From contig NC_088295.1 of the NCBI RefSeq assembly GCF_032854445.1, forward strand, positions 70,768,028 through 70,832,027: DNA of 64,000 bases, given 5' to 3'. Below are positions 1-12,400 of the stretch, piece by piece. The position numbers were made by a program, and so were the translations under genes. The stretch's first letter is position 1; each line of letters begins with the position of its first letter. Origin of the DNA: Liolophura sinensis. Taxonomy: Eukaryota; Mollusca; Polyplacophora; Chitonida; Chitonidae. The notes beneath the pieces are model-generated. The model ran no database searches. It saw only the letters and a program-made list of their open reading frames with translations, and had not been told where the DNA came from.

Positions 1-64
1 TTGCAATCAGTTAAATCCTGTTGAAGGTAAGAGAGGATATACATGTTGCAGTGTTATTGTATAC

Positions 65-3000
65 CTGAAGTCCTGGAGCTCCCTGTGGACCGGGTCTGCC
101 GATTTGTCCCATTTCACCTTGCTGGCCAGGCTGGCCAATCTCACCACGTCCTCCGGCGTCCCCACGTTGTCCTTTAGCACCGTTCAGTCCAGGGGGACCA
201 GGAATACCCTGGTCTCCGGGCTCACCGACCTCTCCATTCTTTCCCGGAGCACCGTCTGTGCCTCGGGCACCTTGTTCACCCTGGAATAAGGGATATAATA
301 CATCATAAAACCAAAGTGATACCACATCTGCTCTATTTCATTTACTGCATCTCACCTAAAGTTTGGTATGTAAAAATGCACTTAAATTGATACTTTTTCT
401 GCCAACAAAAGTTTTTTTCTGACAACATCATACTTCAAAAAGTGGCCCTACAAGGTGGATAAATCAATCAGATTCAAGAAAAATGCTAGCTTTCCGTTAA
501 ATACAGTACATATTTAATATGGTAGTTTCAAGTTTATTTTTATCGTTAAAGGTAAAACAAGTCATACTGTACCATGTGATCTGTCAGAAATGTTTATCAC
601 ATTTATTGTCAACTATTATTGATCACATTTATTATAACATGGAAGTTTTGAAAAATTCGTAAAAAAGATATTTAAAGTAAACTAACGATGTAAGAGATTG
701 AGGAGATGAAAGTTTGTGACATTGAAAAGCTTCTAAAGGAAGGAGCTTATGGAACACTGTGAGACATGTGATGGGTAAATCAATGTCAAGAAAGGTTGCC
801 TAATATTTATCACAAGTCAAATGGTACAGTACGAGTGATGTCATTTAAATGTAAATATGGCCGCATAGATCAACCGTGGAAAATTCATTGTGTGGAAATT
901 GTGTAGGGTGTTTTTGGCCTAACGTACGTTGGGTCCTCTTTCTCCTGGGGGTCCGGCGCCACCTCTCTCTCCGGGCAGACCCTGTCAGGCAGAGAACAAA
1001 AAAGGGGGTTACACACCGTCCTAGAGCAGAAGAAGAGTTCTTTTCAAACATACATTAACATGTCCACAAAGAATGAAAATAATCCACTATATTCGGCAAT
1101 GGTATCAAGAATAGAAAGCTACCCAAATATGATACATGAAATTTAAGCCAAATATAAATTAGGATTAACATTTTCACGACATATAGGATCAAGTTTTCTA
1201 TGTATAGCAACAAAAGACATTGTTTGAAAGAAGACAGCTTATTGAGACAGAAGGTAAATGGTAAAACTTACCACCAGACCAGGTGGCCCTTGTTCACCTC
1301 TCTCGCCAGTCGGTCCAGGTGGACCCTAAAATATAATGCAACTTCCGTAAGGCACAGGACATTACCTCTAACTTCAGACAATCTGACAAGCACGGGATGA
1401 ATGTCAAGCACAGGACATTCCTTATAACTTCAGACAATCCGACAAGCACAGACCGTACGTCAGGCACAGGACATTGTCTATAACGTCAGACAATCTGAAA
1501 GGCACAGGTCGTATATCAGGCACAGGATATAACGTCAGACCTATAACGTCAGACAATCTGAAAAGCACAGGTCGTATATCAGGCACAGGATATAACGTCA
1601 GACCTATAATGTCAGACAATCTGAAAAGCACAGGTCGTATATCAGGCACAGGATATAACGTCAGACCTATAATGTCAGACAATCTGAAAAGCACAGGTCG
1701 TATATCAGGCACACGATATAACGTCGGACCTATAATGTCAGACAATCTGAAAAGCACAGGTCGTATGTGCCTGCACAGGACATTGCCTATAACGTCAGAC
1801 AATCTGAAAAGCACAGGGTGAATGCAAAAACAACCGCCACGATTAATTTTTTAATGTTCATGGACTCTTTTCAAACGTTTCAGTCTCTGGAAGATGTAGT
1901 ATTGACTTACTGGTGGTCCGTCCTGTCCAGAGGGTCCGGGGGCACCTCTCTCTCCTGGGGCACCGGTCGGGCCAGACAGTCCAACCTCTCCTGGGAATCC
2001 TCTTTCTCCCTGTCAATCATCAGACGACCAGTCACAATTAATACACTCCTGTGAAGACCGATCTCTGTGAGGGCCAGTAGAATTGTGGCCGTTAATTTTC
2101 TAAGCGAGGCTAATAGAACACTAAGTCAAAGAAAAGACGCAGACCAGTTTCTGTTTTAGCGAACATGAAACATTTTTATAGAAAATACCTTTGTTTAGGC
2201 TAATTTGTTACAGATTCAGTTTGTACTGTAAATTAAGCTTCAGTCTGCCTTTTGAAGTTGTCATGTCCTAACCACGCAACTCTTTCCAAGGCACAAAATC
2301 CGCCAGATACTCACCCGCTCACCAGGAGGTCCTGGTTCACCCTGGGACCCAGGTCGTCCAGGCTCACCAGGTCGCCCTGGTTCTCCAGGTTGTCCTGGTT
2401 GTCCCGGCAGACCTTGGAAACCAGCAGGTCCCCTGTTACCGGGATCTCCCCTCTCTCCTACTTCACCCTGAAGAATAAGATAGACTGGTAAGAAACAGGC
2501 CCTTTAAAGTGATAGATCTAGAATCTATAATTCACCTTCAATTAATAAATCGGAAAAATTTTGTGATAATTCAGCTTAGTGAATAATTCTGACAATGTTT
2601 CGTGATAATTCAGCTTCAATGAATAGACCCCTCTAGTTCTGCAAAGGTATGGGGATTAATGAATAATTTTGCAAAATTTTGCAAAAGTGTAGTGATATTT
2701 CCGCTTCAGTGAATAATTTGCAAATGTGTAGTAACTTACCTGAGGACCAGTAAGACCCTGATCACCAGGAAGGCCGGTTGAACCACGGTCCCCGTGAGGG
2801 CCACGGGGGCCGGGACTACCTTGTTTGCCGTCTTTACCGGGGAATCCCTGCAGAAATATTACACCAAAACATCAAATACAGTAAGTCGAAATATTTATAC
2901 AAAGAAAACAATTTTAAAAGAAAGGCAATGTTATCCATTGAAAACATTGCAAACTTCAAACTCTCTAATTTATGTCGCTTGGCGTTCAGCATGAAGGGGA

Positions 3001-3944
3001 TAGTGCAACGACTGGTTGACCCGTATCAGTATAATGTACATATATCAGTATCAGTACATGCACCCTAAAGATTCCTTCGTCGTCATATGACTGAAAAATG
3101 GTTAAGTACGACGTTAAACCCCAAGCACTCACTCACTCACTCACTCTAATTTATGAGGTACCGTAAAGGACTCAGTGGCGTTACGAGTATTACGTTACCA
3201 ATTTGTTTACCAAACGTCATCGCAAAAGTTGGAATGAACAACCGAGAGCGTTGCCTATGCCCGAATTATTTTCGACAGGAAGGATTTTTCATTGGTGTGT
3301 TAAGTATAAATTAGATATATTGTACATCTTCTTAACCAAGAGAAACAATTATATTGCACTCAATATAGATAGTTCTTAACATTAACATTTATTCTTAGCA
3401 TGTTACTATCTATGTCATCAAATACCATTAAATAGTTTACACGTCCGAACCCCCGATAACATTATGGCAGCAGACAAAGACGCTGTGCACGTTACCGTTT
3501 CTCCTGGGGCTCCGGGAGCTCCCTGCAGACCGGGTAGACCACGCTCTCCTTGGGGACCTTGTTCTCCAGTCTTACCATCGTTACCAGGGGGACCCTGTTG
3601 AACAACACATGAAATTGTTGACGTCTCATAGAATTTCAATGAAATCCTAATATTAATCAAAAATCTTCATGAAGGCTTCAAGAAGTTTTGAGAACCTACT
3701 GTTGACATGAAATATAAACGCCCAGAGACATAGCAAAAAATCTGTTATAATGTTATGACAGTCCACTTTTCCCAAGGATGGACACCTACAAATGCATATT
3801 ACAGTGAAACATTTATATAATGATGAGAACGGTTTATGAGAAATGGAATTCTGAAATTGTTAGTATTCTGGACATAAAAAGTTTACTTACAGATGGTCCA
3901 GATTCGCCAGATCTTCCGTCAGCACCGGGGGTTCCAGTAGGTCC
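65..3944 (-). CDS. Gene A main helix exons, third block, running off the window
   Basis: The exons are 3891-3944 (54 nt), 3496-3594 (99), 2740-2847 (108), 2315-2467 (153), 1911-2009 (99), 1272-1325 (54), 928-981 (54) and 65-280 (216). The 216-nt exon encodes 24 triplets and is the counterpart of gene B 36411-36626. RGD tripeptides occur across triplet borders (GER GDP in the 153-nt exon, GQR GDA in the 216-nt exon). The next exon, expected to be 54 nt, lies left of position 1. Confidence 0.95.
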
Positions 3945-6900
3945 CTGTTACGAAGAAGGCAATGCTTAAAGAATATGTAACATAGGTAGTTTACAATGAC
4001 ACCAAATCTACATACATTTCGAGAGTTGTTAAAACACACTTTACATACATAGCATGTCTATTGTATCAGCTTAGCTATGCTGTAAATCAGATTAGGGGAT
4101 GTCAGGTAGAAAGGTAATTAAGAAACAGTATTATGGGTTAAAGGATTTCTACTTTCTGGGTGTAGCATGGATTCTAGTGCTGAAAATTGGCTTTCAGTGC
4201 CACTCCAGGTTTCGATCCATCGTTCTGGATATGGCACAGATTCTACTACTGAACGAGAGTACGGTTGGAACAGCGTCTCTGGATATAGCTCACATTATAA
4301 TGCTGAAAACTGGCTTCCAACACTCCGGGTTTCGACCCATCGTTCTGGATATATCAAAGATTCTAGTCCTGAATAAGACCACTCTGGGCCGAATAGCCTC
4401 TCTGGATATAGCACAGATTCTAGTGCTGAAAATTGGTCCAGACATGCTGTCTAGTTCAGAATTAAATACGCTAATGTTAATCGTGAAGCAAATGCTGTGA
4501 GTGCTTACCCTCAATCCTGGAGGTCCTGGGGGACCAGGTCGGCCTGAGTCACCCTGTAAGAAAACACACACCGAATGTGAAGTCAACAAAGTACGCAACA
4601 AAGGCTGTAAATTAGCCACACATATCTTAACGGCGGATTTCAAAAAACGTTGTTATACATGTACCTTAGATAGAAAATTCAAGCTTTGCTGGTGATAAAA
4701 TTTAATTTAACAAATATGACAACTTTTACTGTATATCGTTTATTAGAACGTAACTTAGACAACTACTCTTTGCGCGCAGTAAGCTTGTAAGGAAAATATG
4801 TTCTGAACAAGGCAGAGTCAGGTAACATTAAGACAGAGCGTTTACCACGGGGCCAGCCTCGCCAGTTTCTCCACGGGCTCCACGTTCCCCTGTCTCGCCC
4901 TTCATTCCAGCAAATCCGTTAGATCCAGGAGCTCCACGCTCACCGCTGGTTCCCTGAACAAAAAACAGCGGTCAGTATGGTGTACTTTGACGACATGTTA
5001 GAACATTTTCACGACGATAGGCTGATATGCTAAATCATTATATCTAACATTCTAGATGCGTCTGTGTTAGAAATTAACATATCCACAGTGAAGTTCTGCG
5101 TAAATGTAAAAATGTATAACATTTTATACAAAAAATGCAGTACACAGTGGAATATAACGCGAAACATTAGTAGTACTTGTAACAGTTAATGTCTTACACC
5201 TGAATGTACTCACCCTCTCTCCTGCCACACCTTGTGGACCAGGGGGTCCTGGGGAGCCTCGGGGGCCCTACAACATTCAACCATGACGTTAAACTCCAAG
5301 ATAGGCTTAGTGTCCATCAGGTCTCCTTTTGATTCCCAAACGCAAACTTCAGGATGAGATGGTTTACAGTAGCATTTTTCAAAAAGAAGAAAACCACAAA
5401 TATTCCTCAACTTCTAAACCTTGCTCATAGATTTGAGTAAATGAATTAAAGTGCAGTTCAGTATGTTTAATCACAGAGATTCAAAACGACATAGCATCTG
5501 TGTATGGACATAGATTGCAGGGACTCTTACAAGGATTGCTTACGTTCCCCGTCAAGGCTGTAACAAACAGTTATCCACATAAGGGTAGGCTAGCTACACT
5601 TACTACCATGTGAAGTAACAGGCATCCCTGAGGAACTGGAGTAATGGTACTTACTCGCTTACCGTCTGCGCCCTGAAGTCCGGGTAGACCCCTCTCTCCG
5701 GGCACTCCGGGTGATCCTCGCTCTCCATGCTCACCAGGACCTCCGGCTTGTCCGGGGGAACCCTGTAAATTGTATAAAGCGCTTAGTTACAAAACTACTG
5801 AACAGTGTTGATCGGGAAAATGTCGGCAACTGAAGCACGGTACATCACACTACACCACAATAACAATCCTTACTGAGGGTTCATATAGCTGAACCTTCTG
5901 ATCTGTCCTTAATTTGTTTAATATGATCATTTATCTTCTTCACTTAATTATCAATTGTTCAATACACACATATACCACCAGTAACACGTTTACCTCTCAC
6001 TTTCATTTCTCTTTACTTTCGATATCTGTCACCTGCTCGTTACTTACATTTTCTCCCTTGGGGCCGGGTAATCCAGGGCTCCCATTCAGACCGGGCGGAC
6101 CCCGAGGGCCGGGGAATCCTGGGGGACCAGCGGCACCAACACCACCCTGGCAACAGTCACCAGTGAAGGGAATAAATACATATCATTCAAATCCCTATTT
6201 GACTACCGTTGATTTATGTGAGAATTTATTATCTAGCAATATTTAAAAAATGATCAGCGTTATGAATGTCCTGCACAGGGTAACAATGAACATACGAGTA
6301 TTTCCATCTGTTGTCACAGAAATAGTTGTAAGTGATGGAACCAGTATTGGTTTGCCTTAGGCACTAGGACAGACTAACTCACTGTGTTTCCCTTCTCTCC
6401 ATCGGAGCCAGGAGTTCCCGCTGGTCCTGTTCGTCCTGCCTCACCTGGAGCCCCGGCTAACCCGCTTTCTCCCCGTGCGCCCTGAGGTCCCACACTACCC
6501 TTGGGTCCAGCAGGTCCTCGGTCTCCCTGGACAAACATGCACAGTGCTTGTTAGACAAATCTACACCAGAGTTCAACTGATGGCAAAAGCATTAAATCTA
6601 ACTGCTGCAAATAGTTGTAAACCTATATATAAACACTTAAATTATGCGACTACTGGAAATTAAATATTGTCACTTCAATAAATTGTCGATAAAACTCCAT
6701 AATTTGACCATAATTTTATATTGTCACAATGATTGCAAATTAAATTTGTGTATGTTTAAGGAAATTCTTTCAAACGTAGTAGAGTATTTTATAAAATGCA
6801 GAATGTATTAGTGCTGTATTCCCTGGTGACTTACCTTAGATCCTGATACACCTGGAATACCTGGGGGTCCAGAGGGTCCAATAGCTCCGGGGGAGCCCGG

Positions 6901-9359
6901 ACTTCCGGGTGATCCGTCAATACCCCTCAAACCCTGCGGACAAACTGATCAGATTAATGCCATGTTTAAGCACGTTAATGCATATTACACGAATTTCTTC
7001 CTCTCCGATATGTCCAGTGTAGCGTCCAAATGGGAGACTGCATAATCTGTAGATTTTCAGTTACAATATTGTTGCTCGATAATGATGGACGTAAGAACAT
7101 GTGTCATTACAACGTTTTCACTGACACACATAATCAACGTTATAAGGACATGTGTCATTACAACGTTTTCACTGACACGTATAATCAACGTTATAAAGAC
7201 ATGTCATTACAACGTTTTCACTGACACACATAATCAACATTATAAGGACGTGTCATTACAACGTTTTCACTTACACACATAATCAACGTTATAAGGACAT
7301 GTGTTATTACAACGTTTTCACTGACACACACAATCAACGTTATAAGGACATGTGTCATTACAACGTTTTCACTGACACACAGAATCAACGTTATAAGGAC
7401 ATGTTTTAGTACAACGTTTACACTGACACACATAATCAACGTTATAAGGACATGTGTCATTACAACGTTTTCACTTACACACATAATCAACGTTATAAGG
7501 ACATGTTTTAGTACAACGTTTTCACTGACACACATAATCAACGTTATAAGGACATGTGTCATTACAACGTTTTCACTTACACACATAATCAACGTTATAA
7601 GGACATGTTTTAGTACAACGTTTTCACTGACACACATAATCAACGTTATAAGGACATGTGTCATTTCAACGTTTTCACTTACACACATAATCAACGTTAT
7701 AAGGACATGTTTTAGTACAACGTTTTCACTGACACACATAATCAACGTTATAAGGACATGTGTCATTACAACGTTTTCTCTGACACATAATCAACGTTAT
7801 AAGAATATGTTTCATAACAAGGTTTTCACTCACAGATATAATGGGCGTTATAAGGATGTGTTCCATTATTAACCTTCATTGATAAACATAATCCTAACTG
7901 ATGTTGGGCTTACTTGGAGGAACTTATTTGTGGGCACAGAAAAAGTAATCGAATTTAGAAATTAGCAAGGAGAGATCCAATAAACAACATAACAATGACC
8001 AAATTCTGTGGGCCTGGTATTAACTCATACACAATAAAGCGTTAGGAATCCATCATTAGAGGCATTGGTATTTAGATGAAGAGCTGACATATGTTGTACT
8101 TACAGCTGGTCCTGGAGCGCCATCACGTCCCTGAGATCCTGGAGCACCGCTCTCACCAACTGCACCGGGGACACCAGCAGGACCGGACGGGCCAGTAGCT
8201 CCCTATTCAGATACAAAAAAATCAAATTTGATGGTGGGAAGCTACATAATTGATAGACATAGAAATTAAAGAAACTATGGGGTATCATAGTTAAATTAGA
8301 ATTGTTGTTATTTATCTAGATTTGGAAATTACTGCTTATATACAAATCATACAGGCCCTAGTTAAAAATTAAGCTCAACAAGCTAACAGAATTAAGTTAC
8401 ACGAAACAAGGTGTTCAACAATGACATCTTGGTATGGTCACATATTATGGTGTAAGACTCGTATATGAAATTCAGGTGTCAGCATCATAATATAGATTGT
8501 TTATTGCTACAATATTGCTGAAATACTGGTGACGTGACGTTGAGTCAGAATTTTCTTCACATGAGATTGTACACTTCCGACTCAAAGGCGTCATTTTGTG
8601 CTTAGCGGTTATCTTACCTTTTCACCGGGAATACCTTGGTTTCCTTGACGTCCAGACACACCGGGGAAACCCTGGGATACAGAAGATAATGGAAGGTGTG
8701 TAAAACATGTAAGACTTCGTAGCTTTTCTCACAAAATGTTTTTCACAACGTTGACATGGTGACTAGAGATACAGCTATATCCACATTCCTGCTTTGCACA
8801 AGAAGTTTCTTCTGGCTCCAAATATTCTGATATTTTGAATATCCAGGTAATGAAGTACTTGCGGGTCTATATGCGTTCAAGATATCCCAGTTTTCCAATA
8901 CAGCGCAATCAATAGCTTCACATCATCCGAGGACAGCTTTAATGTACTTTGCTATACTCACTCGGTGGCCTTTTGGTCCAGGCAGACCTGGGATACCGGG
9001 CAACCCACGAGCGCCCTGTAAAATGGAAAATATGTCAGATAAGGAATGGATTTAAAATACTGTACTAAAACACGTAAATTAAATTCGAGTTTTTATCTCA
9101 AGTTTTAAAACGAAAAATTATTGTTAGGCACCTTTGGATGCAGGTATATTTGAACGTATGTTTATGTTAAGATGTATATATCACGTGATGTACCTGAAGG
9201 CCTTGTAATCCACGGGGTCCTGGTTCACCGTCTCGTCCACTGTCACCCTAAAACGGAAATTAGTCGATAATAGCAAGCTAGCAAACACTAAAAGTACCAA
9301 CACTTCAGTTAGGTAAACGTAAAGATGCTATATGCACTCCCAACTATTTTTCTCTGAAG

Positions 9360-9446
<87 letters not shown>

Positions 9447-12400
9447 AGAAAAGACTCAGTCTTTAGTGATTTTATCGTGAAAAATATTAGTAATTGTTGA
9501 GATCGAGGTGTTCAGTTATGTGACAGCTTCACTTACACTTTCTCCAGCTAGACCAGGCGCGCCGGGTGGACCACGTGGACCCGGATGGCCCTACAAAGAA
9601 AAAAACAGAATATACAGTGTGCCACAAAAATTATGCTAATGTATTAGACATAGTCTTCATAAAAAAATAATTACAGTTTTATTAAATAAAATAGCAATTC
9701 TTAGACACAAATTTTTTTTTAATATTACGTGGACCATAACATTGCAAGAATATTGTAGCAAAAAATAAAATAAAAACGTAAATGATGTTATACACAAGTA
9801 AGGACAGAAGTACTAAAGAAGAATATATTTATGTTTAACTTCACTACTTGATGTTAAGGAATTGCAGTGCTTGGGTGTAGTATATGGAAGTACTGAAAAC
9901 TGACATAGGATTAACTGAAAGAGAGTGATGTGTATACTTACGGGTTGACCCGGATCCCCCGACTCCCCAGGGAGACCTTGGAACCCAGGTGGACCCTAAA
10001 CAGAGGAAAACAGACAGCATAAAATATAGACCTACCTGTAGAAGATATGGACAGTGTCTGGCATTGCTTACACATGAGGCTTCCAGTTCATACTCATGTA
10101 TTAGGATTGATTATCCATTGTTTTCCTCTTGACAACACGCTCCGGTACTAAGCGAAGTCTCAATATTGATTTTGTTTATCAAGGTGAATTAAGAAGATTC
10201 CACTCGCCAGGCACATAGCAAGCCCACTGTCTTGGAAGTCGGTAGAACCAGTGAGAGCTGGAATCGAACTTGTCGCTGACCGGTCAGTGGGAAATTGTAG
10301 GAAAATTCAGGCAAAGGCCAGAGAACCCCTCGCGGCGAATGCCCGTCAATTGGTTACGAAGAGCCCAGTATTACGTTTTCATCAGTTCCCAAGAGTTATA
10401 TCCCTTTGATAGCATTGGTTAAGCAATTTTTTTCACCAATATCTTAATAGGAGTATAGACAGAGGCGACACCTACCGGCTGTCCGGGCGGGCCAGGTGGA
10501 CCGCGAGGGCCTTGAGGACCCTGCAAGAAGAGAGAGGTATGGAATAAACAATAGTTTTCATGCAGTCAAATAATATGTCCAGATGATAGTTAGCATTAGA
10601 TCAATTAATAGTTCAAATGATTTTTTTATTTATTTGTTTGACTGGTTTTTCACTCAGTTAAGATGAGATTATATATATCCTAATATATGATCAGAGTAAG
10701 AGATCAGAGTGGGAATAAAGAAAATGTGAGCTGTAAAAATTTGCTACATGCATGTAGTAAAAGTTAGCATGATGACATAATCAGTTCCACAGAACTGTAC
10801 ATAACCTGAGGTTGTGAAATACTTACAGGCTGAGCTGTTATATAACTAGATTGTTGGAATCCATAGCCTTTGTTGAAGCCTTGTGGAAAGTAGTTATCAG
10901 CCTGGTACTGTAAACAAAAACACCACAAGAAAACATAAAGAAACGTAAATGAGACTAATGGGGGGAAAGTGAGCGGGAAAGATCAAATAATTCTGTACTA
11001 TAATCATAATAAATTTAAAGTGAAGGTGAATCTATTGTAGGTAAAGAATGATCCTGATTTTTGTTAAATCACACTCTTAAACTGTTTTGTCACCGGTATA
11101 ATATAATTCTTAAAGCTGTTATATTGTCTCAACTGCTACTGTGTACGAAGAAGATCTAAATAGTCTTACGTCTGGAGAAGCGCCGGGGGGACCTGGGGGG
11201 CCCGGGATGCCATTGTTACCATTACGGCCTGGGTCTCCCTGTGGACAAAAAGTGGACATATCATAACCAACTCGTATCCATACATTAGGATGAAACAACA
11301 TTAAAACAATGCTCTTCTAAAAGGCGCAATGCATTGCACGTTCATTTATTTTTTATTTAAAAATTTATAATAAAAATAATAGTTCAAAGTATGTTTCTAA
11401 GAAATCAACGAGAGAACAGTTATAACTAATAGAAACATATTACACTGGAGTAACAGCCTAAGAACATAGCCGTCGCCATTAATGCAATCATAGCAACTTA
11501 CCCTTGAACCGGCGGGGCCTTGTGCTCCTGGGGCACCCTCATTGCCCCGGCGACCCTGAAACAATGCAACAACTCGTCAACACAACTATATTAAAACGCG
11601 AATAACAAACACCTAGGTCCACCCAACGGTGGACTTTCACAACAACAAAAATGAGGCAATACATTTAACTGTAAAAAAAATGCAAAGCAGCGCCTGGTCA
11701 AACAATTGAAACATTTGCTTCCAGTAAAGATGAATCTCTCTCAACGAGGCCGCTGACTAATTTCTCTATACTGCCCATAGTCAGCTCTAGTATGACGGAC
11801 TTCATTTTGACAAGCCTCTCTAATTTGAATGTCTTAATCAATCAGACAAGGTGGCCTTGTCAGTACGCTGATATGGCGTATTGCCGATATAAGTTAGCAT
11901 ACCATTTGTCCAGGAACGTCCATTGGAGGTATGTTGACATGGATCTGAGAAACAAAAACAAAAATATTGTTGTTAATCAGAGCAACCTATTCATAACAAA
12001 ACATGTTAGTGCTTTAACATTAAAGTTGTCCACATGCCTTTACTCTGAGATTTTACTTCAGTAAGCTCGCGTCTTCACTCTCATACTTAATTGCAACTTG
12101 TCACAGTATATTTCTACTCTGAGATTTGAATTCAACTAGTCCACGTGTGTCCACTGTTAGACATTACTGCAGTTTGTCCCATTATTTCTACTGTGAGATT
12201 TGACTTCAGCGTTATACGCGATCTCTTGCATGGTTGCCATTTGTTCACGTTTTGAACTCTTGAGGCTTCACTTCATTTCTAAACTTACTGACAACATGTA
12301 TTGAAATAAAAGTTATCACCGAAAAAACTCCATTATTTTCAGGAATTTCCTTTTAAGAAAGAGAGAATCCTACCTCCTCTGTCTTCTCTTCCTCTGAAAA

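Noticed and set aside
1422-1814. 130-codon and 115-codon open frames on opposite strands
   Set aside because: Both are produced by the 63-bp tandem repeat in a collagen intron.
7218-7766. 182-codon open frame on the minus strand
   Set aside because: It is the 51-bp minisatellite read in frame because the unit is a multiple of three. There is no start context or domain.
9361-9442. AT tract as a possible promoter element
   Set aside because: It is a simple (AT)n microsatellite inside a collagen intron, far from either predicted start.
10200-10330. tRNA-like segment (CTGGAATCGAAC) in gene A intron
   Set aside because: Only a B-box-like piece is visible. There is no second arm or clear SINE tail, so it is left unannotated.
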